DNA from: Nothopassalora personata
Taxonomy: Eukaryota; Ascomycota; Dothideomycetes; Mycosphaerellales; Mycosphaerellaceae
Length of the DNA: 64,000 nt
NCBI GenBank assembly: GCA_033816765.1
Contig: CM066289.1
Span: 4,092,001 to 4,156,000 of the forward strand
Direction: 5' to 3'
Under the pieces are notes generated by a model. It saw only the letters and a list, made by a program, of their open reading frames with translations, ran no database searches and had not been told where the DNA came from. The position numbers and the translations under genes were made by a program. Below are positions 32,326 through 42,599 of the stretch, piece by piece; the stretch's first letter is position 1, and every line of letters begins with the position of its first letter.

Positions 32326-32821
32326 GACCGGGAGGAGTGTGTGTGTGGGCGGTGCGGGTATTCGTTGAGATAACTATCCTCCTACTGTACTGTACAGCTT
32401 CAAAGTTCTGAGAGGTGCCAAGCTTCGGGAGACTCAGGAACCAGATCGTGTGCAGAAGTAGTGGTGGGAAAGCATGTGCGTGCAGGTGGAACAGAACAAC
32501 GTACCTACGGCATCGGTATAGTTACTGAGTGCTACTACGTATTCATGGGGAGCCTTTTCATAGCAGACAGTCCTCTACCGTATCTCATGAGCAGCACGCA
32601 CCGCCTGGACTTGACTGCTGTGTGTGCTGGCTGCATGTTCACGTGATGTTGCACCCACCTCGAATGCCTCGGTGCCAAAAAATGCTGCAGCTGCCGCTTT
32701 CTCCACCAATCAACGCAATCGTGCTGACCTCGATCATTTGGAGAGGTCATCGAACGACAGCGAGCAACCCTCCCAAACCTCCCTCTCCTTCACCTCATCC
32801 ATACCACCAGCACATTCACCC
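32326..32821. promoter_or_regulatory. Shared divergent upstream region of MAS1-like and SDH4-like genes
   Basis: A 496-bp gap separates the two divergent ATGs of nuclear genes for mitochondrial proteins, so any regulatory sites may serve both. It contains a pyrimidine-rich tract just before the SDH4 start (ctccctctccttcacctcat). I cannot point to a defined transcription-factor site. Confidence 0.45.
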
Positions 32822-33538
32822 ATGGCCACATCCTTCCGACCCTCGATCCTGCGTCACGTGGTAGTGGCAGCGCCGGCAAAGCGCGCATACTCGACGCCCG
32901 CCGTCCGATCTCAATTCACCGCGCAACCCCGACCCACATGGACCGCGCAACGAGCAGCCTTTCAAACATCCGCGAGACGACCCATTCTCCCACCTCTGCC
33001 TCAGGTTATTCACGGCAGTGTGAATGACCCTGTGAAAGTGCCCGAGCCACACCCATCACATGGGAGTTACCACTGGAGCATGGAGAGGTGGGCATTGCAT
33101 TGGCACATGGCATACAGTAGAAACATGGGCTGATACCACTTACAACAGACTCGTCTCCGTCGCCCTCATCCCAGTGACAATCGCACCCTTCGCAGCAGGT
33201 GCCTTGAACCCCCTCCTAGACGGCACCTTGATCGGCCTGACCTTGATCCACTCATACATTGGCTTCCAGTACGACTTCTCTCCCACCCCACTTCCACACC
33301 ACCACCTCTAACATTACTCGACAGATCCGCCATTACCGATTACTTCCCCACCTGGCGAGTCAAGAAGACCCGGAAGATCGCAGAGTGGCTAAACATCCTC
33401 GCCCTTGTCGTCGTCGGCTGGGGTTACTACGAATTCGAGACCAATGATGTGGGCTTGACCGCTGGTATTGCACGGATCTGGAGGGCGGGAGCCAATGCAC
33501 AGGAGTTGGAGAAGCAGGCGGAGAAGAAGCTGTCGTAG
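32822..33538 (+). CDS. SDH4: Succinate dehydrogenase membrane anchor subunit (CybS/SDH4)
   Basis: Three exons, 32822-33087, 33149-33268 and 33325-33538, with introns GTGGGC...AACAG and GTACGA...GACAG; 199 residues. The N-terminus is a mitochondrial presequence rich in Arg, Ser and Ala (ending near AAFQTSARR). After HGSYHWSMERLVSVALIPVT the CybS fold has three membrane segments; LIGLTLIHSYIGFQSAITDY contains the conserved His (haem b ligand region) and the Asp-Tyr pair near the ubiquinone site, followed by FPTWRVKKTRKIAEWLNILA. It anchors complex II in the inner membrane. The splice choice is supported by the unbroken family match across both junctions. Confidence 0.94.
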
Positions 33539-34269
33539 AGGTATAGGTGAAGCGAGATGGGGAGCGGGTGAAACCATGTACCCGATACCATGGCCGAAAT
33601 ACAGCGGCGGGGAGAGTGGACGCCAGGAGATATGCGGACTCCCGAAGCTGAGGGATGAGTTCGCATAGGCTGGGTCAGAATAGGTGGTATACATGGTCAC
33701 GTATGGCTGCTTCCAATTGAGGGGGTTCTCTTTGTTGACAGACAGGTTTTGAACTGATCTGCATCCGCCTCACGGCTGGCTGTGTTACACGAAGCCAATG
33801 AATCGATTCCAGCGACTTCACCGCACGATGTCCACATCAGTCTATACGGATAGCACCACACCGCAACTTGTACGCCAACCTCCACCACGCACCACTTCCA
33901 ATCATTGCTCAGATGCTAGCGGATAACGAGCCTCAAACGCAGCCACAGAGATCAGACCAGCCCACAGGGCGTGCCTGGAAATATCCACGGCTCGTGCGAT
34001 CACGCTCAACGGCCCGACATCGAGACTCCCAAACACTCGCAATTCCCAAGTCTTCACTGTCCCCTTCTTCCTGCACCCTTTTCCTTCCCTTCGTTTACTC
34101 GTCACGACGTTTTCTCCTTTCTCTTCGTTCTACACACCACACCACTCACATCTTCTACACTCCAACAACGACCTATACAAACCCCTCTATCAGCGCTCGC
34201 TCAACTACTGCCTCCTTGCAGTACCTGGTCCATCCTGGTTCTGGAGAGGATAGCTTTCCTCATGGCTAG
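33539..34269. other. Intergenic, becoming CT-rich
   Basis: 3' flank of SDH4, then from about 33,860 a strongly pyrimidine-biased plus strand that leads into the degenerate repeat region. No gene is supported although long frames run through it, as expected of a strand poor in A and G. Confidence 0.4.
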
Positions 34270-36300
34270 GATGTTGGGCCTTCTGCCGGAGAGCCCAAAC
34301 TCACGCCGACCCCTGTGGAGTGGACCTTCCTTCTACCTCATGGCTCGTCTTCCCTCGGTGTATACACTCTCCAACTTGGCCAATTTTTGTTATGTACACC
34401 CACGATCAAGAGTATCTATGCGACACTTCAGCAGTATACACCTCCGATGCCGCGAACTCATCTCTCTCGTGGACTTTCGAGCACCACGCTCCTCGCAGCT
34501 TCCTCTTCTGCGGCGTTCCTATATATACAGCCTCCGGCGTCAACTTTTACGCAGCGCGACACTCTCATTATACTCTGCCGTTCTTGGCAGAACACCTGTC
34601 CACCTCTTTCTCGCTTTTGCAGCCTTGCGTATCGCAGCAGAAGACCTTCGCCAGAGCATCCCCACGCCAAATCTTGTGGTTCGCGCAGGTGTTCGAGGCT
34701 TGTCCAACGTATACCGTTTGCCCGCCCACTTCTGTCTCGGCTTCATCAAGTGCAACGTGGTGCGATCGGCCAGCATCATCATGCGAGACATGCGCTTCCC
34801 AACATACGGCCCTATCTCCTTAGCAGTGGTATGGGTCTCCACTGCCCGACTCTTCAGGCCTTGGGCTTCTACAGTCTGGCAGCATCACCCAAGCTCGTGG
34901 CTGGCGACTCGGAACCCCTTCCAACAGCCTCAGTTGTCTCTGGTCTTGATCCGTCCTCATCGGCGCCGGCTTTTCGCCTTGCGAGTTCTTTAAACTTCCT
35001 CCGCGATGAGCATGTATATACAGCGAGGATGGTCTTTCAGTCTGCCCTTGCTACAGCTACAGCGATCAGAAGTTCCCTCGTCGCCACTTTCAATTGGTCT
35101 TTCTTTCGGTATATACGCGACATTCCAACTCGAAGCTTTCGGCCTCTATGGACTCGGCGAATGCACAACCTCGAGCTTTTGCTGGCGACCTTTTCTGAAC
35201 TTTATCCGCGAATTCAACAAACGTATGCGCACCATAACAACCTTACAGTTCTTCGGCGGCAGGCGAGACCGACCCGGCTCATGCCTGCACCCGAGTGGAT
35301 TCAGCAACTCCCCCAATATGGTCTTTCTGGCGGGGAAGAGCGCATTGTCGACGTCCCCATGGTGGACTTCTTGCTTCGATGGATATAGACTGCAGTGCCT
35401 AGGGAACGTCTCGCAACCCTGTCTCGAGCACCGACCGGGGCGAAGGGTGCAGCCGCAACGGTCCTTCTCTTCCGCAACCCGAGCACGCAACGTTTGCTGC
35501 TCCTGCTTCGGTATACACGAAGTACCGGCAACAAGACGTACACGCTCCGTCCACTCAACCTCGTATCATCGGCAGTGGTCCCAGTGACGGCTTCATTGGT
35601 CCACTCTGTCTCTCCTGTTTCCTTGCCCAGCCTATACACCGACACCCGAGTGCCACTGCCTCTACTGCTGGACAATCTGGGCTCTCAGTCGCTGGAGGCG
35701 CTCCCGTCCCTCATGGAGCCACGTCTTCCGCGTTATGGTGGACTCCTCTGCGGCATATACACATTCTTCACCTATCGTATACTCAAAACTCGACGCTAAG
35801 GTCCGACTCCTGTTCGAAGTAGAATTCCAACAGCTTCCGAGCGCAAGGCCTTGTTCAATGCCGTAACCTCAACGTCGGATGCAACTGGATTTGCAGTGCA
35901 CACCGCAACAGCACGCTGATCCTGCTGTTGGGTCTTCCAGTCGCCGCAGAGCATAGTGCCTCGCCGGCCATCTGGTTCCCCCTACCAACGCTTCAGCGGA
36001 CGCCTCCAGGAATCGGCGTATTTCCATGAGCCTGCTCTGCTTCTGTTTCGCTATATACACGCAGACCTCTGTACGCACAGTATTCATCGGACCACTCTAT
36101 CCTCGGATCCACCTGCAGGATGTCTTCTTCGCAGTCCGACATTCTGGCCGTGCGGCACCTACATGGGTCTGCCGCCGGTCTGCCTCAGCTGGATTGTGCG
36201 ATCCCTGTCATCATTCGCATTCAACTTCGATATAAAACCAACTTCATCAACCTGTGTACACCATATCAAGCAAACTATATACACCAACGAAAATCCGCTA
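34270..36300. repeat. Degenerate CT-rich tandem repeat with a TATATACAC core
   Basis: The core (G/T)(A/G)TATA(C/T)AC recurs at about 34,360, 34,435, 34,521, 35,013, 35,109, 35,508, 35,635, 35,755 and 36,051. Several copies are preceded 40-130 bp upstream by a second conserved block resembling TGGTCTTTCTGGCGG (about 34,275, 35,031, 35,321, 35,680, 35,926), and some by CTCATGG...CGTCTTCC between them. Units are unequal (roughly 75-140 bp) and heavily diverged. Long frames cross the region in two or three phases (for example 34315-35388 and 33971-34993) but none has a known domain, and the YT-like residues from the core appear in more than one frame. It is either a decayed repeat-protein gene or an old minisatellite. 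Confidence 0.45.
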
Positions 36301-37042
36301 CAGCTTCATGCCCATTGCATCACGATGGCTCAGCCTCTTTACCATCATTGGACTAGGCGATCCCCAATGGGTCTGCCTCGCCATGTCTTCCTCGCCAGCA
36401 TGACGTGCGGTCATGGTGGTGGGAAGTGTCAATCAGCGAGTTTGACCGTTGGTAGAATACAATACGACAAGACGACGGCACGAAGGATTCGAGACAGAGG
36501 GATCGCCGAATAGCACTTAACGACTGGCATTACCTCAATTCAATACATGAACAGAAACCCTTGTACACTCGTCTTGCTTTACCACTCTATACTCCACGTC
36601 CATTTACTTTCAATCTCAGCGTGTCTCCCTTGGCTCTGATCACAAGCACCCGACTACGGGAGTCTTTCTTCGGTCGACATACTGGAGCATGCAAATTAAT
36701 GAATGTTGTTGATCAACGGCATTGTTTGCAGTCCGGAACTCGCTGAGGCACAAAGGAGAGCTTCACATCAAACTCAGCTGGACCTTCTCCAAGGCAGATT
36801 CACTTCGCACAATGGCCTTGTTAGTGAAGGACCTCTCCTACACAATGTGTTATGTGTCGCCGATGGTGTTCAAAAGGCAGTGTCTCTCTGTCGTTGGACT
36901 CGTTTCCCGTATTGCGACTCTTACCTCTCTGAACAGACCACTGCTTATTCCCTCACTGAATCGATGCGACTGCTTCGAGAGATCAGAAACTTTAATCCTT
37001 TTGGTAAAAGCAGGAAGACAATCAAAGAAGACGTCCGACCAC

Positions 37043-38383
37043 ATGATGCCGGGTCCTGCTCATGCAAGATCTGAGACTCAACCCTCTGGTAGCGTTGACA
37101 CCACAAGAACGAACACTGTTCAACAGGCTGCGCGATGGCTTCGTCAATCAGGTCTGGAGGATTACAACTACGACGAAAAGCAGTGGTGGGGGGAGTCGGA
37201 CACAGAGTCGTTTATCGAATTCGAAGCCAGTTCTCTACGACCGCCGGTAGTCGCCGACGCAGTACCTACTACGCCAATGACCTCAGCACCGTATTCAGAC
37301 GATGAGGAGTCTCTGACCGAGCCCGAACAGGCGGCCATCCCCGACCGTCCACCAAGCAAGAAGTCTCTCCGTTGGCACAAGGAAGATTACAATGCTGCTT
37401 ACTTTGGACCCATCGAGAATCCCGCTCTCATGCCAGCGCCGCTGGGGATACGGAAGCGGGGACCTGCACCAACGACTCCTTCGCCGCCCTCAAGGAAGCC
37501 TGTGCCCAACACGAAGGTGTCTTCGTCGGTTGTCCAGATGTCTCCGCCCGAAGTCGACAAGCCACTGCCAGCACTACCTGACATGCGTGTCACTGGACAG
37601 ATGGCAAACGGCGTCAAGATTCTCAACCTTGCGGAAGCCCAAGCTCGGCACAGGTTGGCAGGTTACGAAATGTCAATTACAGAGGAGCCCGAACAACAGC
37701 AAGTTGTTGAAGCTGCTGAAGCGGTCTTCACTCCCCAAGCTCCAGCTCGGCGAGGCACAACAAAGCGAGTAATCCTTGGGTTGAGCAAGCTTGCCAGGTC
37801 AATCAAGACGAGCAGCACGACAAGCAGTGCTTCGGGCGAACGTTTACACTCTCCACCAGCTGGGATCGCATCAACAACACCCACGCCAAGATCACCAATA
37901 CGAGTGCGCATTCCGGACAGGAACACAAGATGGGAGAACTTCTTGACCCGCTCGAAATACGAAGCTCCGTCAACGCGTCCTCCACCACCCACGCCGACTA
38001 AGGCTCGGGTGTGCTCCTGTCCCGAGCACCAAGCTGAGCGAGCCGCAGCGTACATCGTACCTCGCAAGCCAGTGCCATCTCAGCAGGAGGCAGCCAAAGA
38101 GCTGACGCAAGGTCCATCAGCTTCGGCCAACAGCTATCAGCCTGAAGTGCGCTTTCAGCGGAGCTTCGAGCCGGATGATGAGTACGAACGAGAGCCCATC
38201 GTCGATACCTTCGTTCGCGCTGGTCACACCAGCATTCATATTACGGACAGGGTGGATCAAAATACCATCGTCACGCACTATGGCAGGGAAGAAAGGCTCG
38301 ATGGCGATGGGAACTTCGAGAAGGCCAGAGCGAAGTGGGATGCGTACTTCGGAGGCAAGAAATCGGACCTCAACGCCGAGTGA
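37043..38383 (+). CDS. Hypothetical disordered protein
   Basis: 446 residues from ATG 37043 (MMPGPAHARSETQ); the frame is open further upstream (another ATG at 36812), but that part lacks the composition of the rest, so the later start is preferred. The protein is Pro/Ser/Thr- and charge-rich, with short ordered blocks: AARWLRQSGLEDYNYDEKQW, SLRWHKEDYNAAYFGPIENP, ARRGTTKRVILGLSKLARSI, a Cys-His element VCSCPEHQAERAAAY, and a conserved-looking C-terminus FEKARAKWDAYFGGKKSD. No named domain or signal peptide is seen. The blocks and clean stop argue for a real gene, perhaps a scaffold or cytoskeleton-associated protein, but that is a guess. Confidence 0.7.
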   Translation: MMPGPAHARSETQPSGSVDTTRTNTVQQAARWLRQSGLEDYNYDEKQWWGESDTESFIEFEASSLRPPVVADAVPTTPMTSAPYSDDEESLTEPEQAAIPDRPPSKKSLRWHKEDYNAAYFGPIENPALMPAPLGIRKRGPAPTTPSPPSRKPVPNTKVSSSVVQMSPPEVDKPLPALPDMRVTGQMANGVKILNLAEAQARHRLAGYEMSITEEPEQQQVVEAAEAVFTPQAPARRGTTKRVILGLSKLARSIKTSSTTSSASGERLHSPPAGIASTTPTPRSPIRVRIPDRNTRWENFLTRSKYEAPSTRPPPPTPTKARVCSCPEHQAERAAAYIVPRKPVPSQQEAAKELTQGPSASANSYQPEVRFQRSFEPDDEYEREPIVDTFVRAGHTSIHITDRVDQNTIVTHYGREERLDGDGNFEKARAKWDAYFGGKKSDLNAE

Positions 38384-39335
38384 ACTTCACCGGATGCAAC
38401 AGTTTCTCGTTAGGTATTCAGTGGAAAGTGGATGAAAATATAAAAGCCGGCCGGCATGGCAGAACGATTCATGAAGCGTAGGCGTAGCGATTCTATGCTT
38501 GCGGCACTTTTGCTTTGACTGCGTTGCATATTAGGGCGGGTAATGAGTACATATGATGATACCGTATCTCACAACACTATTTTTCTTCGCGCCCTTCAAT
38601 CCTGATCCTGTGAATTTGCATTCTCGCTTGCTTCGGATTGCAATGTCTGCCCTCTTCAATGGCCTCTTTGAGAGACGTAAATATCGTAGACAAGACACAA
38701 CGCGGTCATTATCTCGCTCAAGTATTTAGTTCGTTGGCGTGGTACTATATGGTCACGTTCATAGATGTTGCTGAAAATGCGGGTTATGTAAATGAGATGA
38801 AGAAGGGCAATTGTGATGAGGCAACGCGCTCTCCTTCAATCCTCGAACCCTCTCATTCTCTTCGAAATGCAAGGTGTACTGTGCCATGCCGATTTGCAAG
38901 GTCATCACCAACAGAAACACCTCCAAGTCTCCAACACGTGACTCTTGACCAGTTGCTACGGCTTCTTCGCGGCAAACCGTGGATCGGAACAGGTGCACAT
39001 GATCTTCTTTACAGACCCAGCAGGTGAAGGCCGTAGCGATTATCTTTGGGCGTGTCAACTGCTGACGATGGTTGGGTTGCGCGGTCGTGATTTGAAGTTG
39101 TTTCGCCATCGTGTCTGTTGTCATTCTAGGTTTGCGACGAGGGAAGCAAGAGGATTACCGCTCCGGAGGTCGAACATATATCGTGTTATGTCGTGTCTAC
39201 TGTGGGGGTGAGAGGTAAGTCATAGTTTGCTATGCTCGGCTTTATCGTATTCACATGCGCAAGTGAAGATCGCTTCGAAGAAGCCGTTCACGACAGTGAC
39301 GCTCCGGGACCACGGATCTGCCGTGGATGATCATT
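38384..39335. other. Intergenic region
   Basis: 3' flank of the hypothetical gene and downstream flank of the RBR relic. Only short, overlapping frames on both strands; no recognisable domain or element. Confidence 0.4.
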
Positions 39336-39944
39336 TCAGTGGGATATGCCGCCTGTTATGATAGGCATATGTAAAGTGTGGAAGGTCGAGCAGGTGAGGC
39401 ATACCTTTTCTTGTGACGGAAGACTTCTTAAGACCGGTAAGCTTGTCTTAGACATAAGCTTTGCTTTTGAGTTGAAGCTCGCTTCGCACTCAGCACAGGT
39501 GTGGGATGAGCAGTTGATGCACTTCTTTGTCGAGCGGTGCCTTGCCTTGGTACTGAGGAAGCTGCCACAGTTCTGTGCAGTGCTTGTGGTGCCGGCGCAG
39601 TAGAGTCGTCCGTTGAGTGGGGTGTCGTACTCCTTGATCTTGGAGGTCCATTTCTCGAGAAAGGCCTTGCTAAAGAAGTATTGAATGTTCCAGTCGATTT
39701 TGATGATATTTGCGCCCCATCTCACTAGATATTGCGACTCACTGGCCGCAGCTTGCTCGAACTGCGGCTTGATGCCCGTATCGAAGCATTCTCGGCAGAC
39801 CCGGTGGCTGTGAATGATGATAGCATTCTGGCCTTAGATGTTCTCTTTGCAGACGTCTCAGGTGAAATTGATGGTTGCTGTTGGAAGTGCGATTGATTCG
39901 GTACGATGGACCTGTGAGGCTTTGAGTGCTGGTTATTTTGGCAT
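39336..39944 (-). pseudogene. Broken paralogue of the RBR E3 ligase
   Basis: A single minus-strand frame from ATG 39944 matches the intact RBR ligase at 19.1-20.4 kb over its N-terminal half: NAIIIHSHRVCRECFDTGIK versus MLVIHDDKICVPCFDSGIR, then ESQYL, FLEKWTSKIKEYDTPLNGRL and CINCSSHTCAECEASF. Three in-frame stops interrupt it before this match (TAA after MPK, TGA, and TAA before GQN), and the RING2/catalytic part is missing. Coding capacity ends at 39336. The relic lies about 19 kb from its intact relative, on the opposite strand. At least one TAA can be explained as CAA changed by C-to-T; the TGA cannot be explained by CA-type RIP. Confidence 0.75.
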
Positions 39945-40616
39945 GGTTCTTGTGTTGCTTCCAGCGGCGATGCGGTAGAGAGATGTAGTGAGGATACCCA
40001 GCGCCAGTGATGGTGGGTTAATTTACCAGACGTCGCGTTGTGTGATCAGTGTCTGCTCAAGAAGGAGCACATGGTTCACAGATACTACAAAAGATGACAG
40101 CGAGTCATTCGCTTCACTCTACGACAGAAAGTCGCAGGCCAGGTCTCGACCAATGTCTTGTTGGGCAATAGGAACTCCGCTCATGTGCTCAGTCATACAT
40201 TCACTGCGTAGATAAGATAACTTTGCATCAAGCGATCTGATCAAGCGATGTCAGCTTCTGCCAAATTTGTCTTTGTGGCATTCACATACTAAAGTTAAGA
40301 CCATAAGCGAAGACCATAAGCGAACATCGTTACACGTCAAACTATGCGCCTCTTTTACTTCACAGACCTAGACTAAAGATCTTGGACGTGCTACGAGATC
40401 ATGTCGCCTATATCTGCGTAGCCTATCAGCGTACCCCATGGCAAGGGCGACGCGTATCAAGTGAGACATACCTATCCGCTGAGACTGGGAAAATTGACTC
40501 AGCCTACAGTCGCGCGGATTCTGTAGCGCAGCTCGAGGCGAATGCACAGTATCAGAATTGTCTCAACTGCTTAAGCGGTCTGGAGGTATTTCCCATACCT
40601 CAGCTTCGAACCCACA
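39945..40616. other. Intergenic region with no supportable gene
   Basis: Short frames only. AT content begins to rise. No element recognised. Confidence 0.35.
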
Positions 40617-40862
40617 TCAGTATTCGTGCTCGGCTTCAAGCAAAACCTTCCGCATCAGCGTACTATCGTACGTGATGCGAGCATCAACAGCCTCTTCGTC
40701 CAAGTTGCCGCGTATCTCGTCGGCGTCAGTTTCTCTGCGGCCGCGGAGGTAGTCGGTCACTCCACTATTATAATCATCGCCAGCATGCTGTGATCGATGC
40801 CATAAGGCCTCCATATCAAGGCCCTCAACAGGCTCGTTCCCGTACTTGTTGGCTTTCGCCAT
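40617..40862 (-). CDS. Small acidic open reading frame, hypothetical or relic
   Basis: ATG at 40862, 81 codons, acidic (HAGDDYNSGVTDYLRGRRET, DADEIRGNLDEEAVDARITY). The composition is protein-like and codons are balanced, but no family is recognised. Just after the stop the same frame continues with EAEVWEIPPDRLSS, so it may be the surviving part of a longer decayed gene in this relic-rich stretch. Confidence 0.3.
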   Translation of the reverse strand: MAKANKYGNEPVEGLDMEALWHRSQHAGDDYNSGVTDYLRGRRETDADEIRGNLDEEAVDARITYDSTLMRKVLLEAEHEY

Positions 40863-41221
40863 TCATCGCTTGATACGGCCAAGCAGTCTCACGTCTGTGG
40901 TGGTGCTGCTGCTGAGATGTTGAAGCGTGTTTTGTTTAAGCGTGTTGTGTCAATTGCATGGCGATTGACCGCCATCGATGTGGCGGAACAATAGCTAGCG
41001 ATGGGAAGCATGGCAGAAAATGCACACTTGCGGACTCACCTCCAGGCTTTGGCATGAAGGACCGCAGAGTAATAGTCGCATATACATATTATCGCTTCGT
41101 GGAGCACTGTATCCCTTCCTCGGGCCAGTGCTGTGTCAATGGCAAAGGCTGCATCGTATTAGCCGTCTCTCTCAAGTCATAAATGTCATCAAGCTATCGC
41201 CATCGCCTCAACAAACTCTCC

Positions 41222-42018
41222 CTAAGTCTCTCCAAAGTCCTCATAAAAACTCACCTTCGCCTGCGCGAGGAACACATACTTCGCTCTACTCCTCACCGTT
41301 TTTGCTGCCCTCCACATCTCAACTTTCGGCACTGCATGCACCATATAACCCGCCTCCTCCCTATCAAACGTCTCCCGCAATGACCCAGCTGCAGGAACCA
41401 GCCTGTCATACCGATCCTCAAAAATACAAACCACATCCGGCCTCGTACTACTCAAAGCCTCATCCAAATTCGTCACCGGGTTATGAACATCCAGTCTATC
41501 TCCCCGAACACCATCACTATTCCTCGCCAAGTCACTCAGCCGCTGCATATACATATCGGCGTCTGCTGAGTACTTCTCCGGCGTCTCGCCGAAGAAGATC
41601 CCCTGCACGTAGATTCCTTCCTCCGATGTGTCTTTGGGCCATTCGCTGTAACCTTGGATGTTGTAGAGCACTTCGTGAGTGTCTCTGTTGCAGAAGTCTA
41701 TACGCACATATCCGATTGTGCTGATGTTGGGCCTGGGGTTGGGAAGTAGAAGTTCGCGGATGTGGTCTTTGTTTCAGGGAGGTTTGCCGGGGCCGGAGTT
41801 GGTGTTGAGGATTATGAGAAAGTTTACGTCGTGGTTTGGCGATGGCTTCGTAGGAGGGGTGTCCAGGTGAATTGTTTTGATGGGTAGATGTGGGACGATT
41901 ATGGTGGATTTGGAGCCTTTGCCTTGCCGTTGCTTTGCTGATGATGAGAAGAAGACTCGCCCGGGGCATCACTCTTGGATTTCGCTCTGTTCCAGAATAC
42001 TCTTGACAGTCGACGCAT
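41222..42018 (-). pseudogene. Decayed gene of an unrecognised fungal family
   Basis: Reading from ATG 42018 (MRRLSRVFWNRAKSKSDAPG), the coding frame shifts once near 41,915-41,930 and then runs as STIIVPHLPIKTIHLDTPP, NHDVNFLIILNTNSGPGKPP, a TGA, then HIRELLLPNPRPNISTIGYV, VLYNIQGYSEWPKDTSEEGI, DVVCIFEDRYDRLVPAAGSL, to a stop at 41222. The length (about 265 codons), the ordered core and the clean end suggest a former gene. With the frameshift and stop repaired by real introns it might be intact, but I see no good splice sites there. Function unknown. It is the last host-like sequence before the transposon block. Confidence 0.5.
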
Positions 42019-42599
42019 GGTTGGTGGTGGCAAAGTGATCTAGCGTGGTGATCCGGCACGATCCTAAGCAAAGTCCCATCAATTCGGCATCAATATCAAA
42101 GGTCGTTCATCAAAGATCAATCATCCAATGCTTGTGTCATCAAGCTGAAATGTCAACGATGAGATGCTGATACAGTACCAAGAAGCATGATGTTGGCCTT
42201 CCATTAGTTGCAACTGTAATGTCGACTACAAGCTCCCCTTCCGCTGTGTCTGGTTGTACATTATTTCTTGGTACTGCCCTGCCACACGGTAGAACTAATC
42301 GTCCCGAGCCTTCTGCGCCACATCTCACCTCCATCGTGAATTAGCTTACTACTCTATATATTCTCTTATATATATACTTCTTGCAACTTTCATACAATAT
42401 ACTGCTTAAACAAACACTATTCGAACCGTTAGATTGCGACGATTAACGTAATACCTATATTGTCGCGCGAAAACGAACCGCTACCTTACTATTACCAAAA
42501 AACGTTACGCGTCGCAATTAAAACAATATAACGCGTCTAACATAACTAACGATATAACCTAACTAAGGCCTAAAAGACACTATTATACACTTTAATAAA

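Noticed and set aside
34315..35388. 357-codon open frame as a gene
   Set aside because: A second long frame (33971-34993) overlaps it in another phase, both follow from the CT-rich strand, and neither has a domain or splice support.
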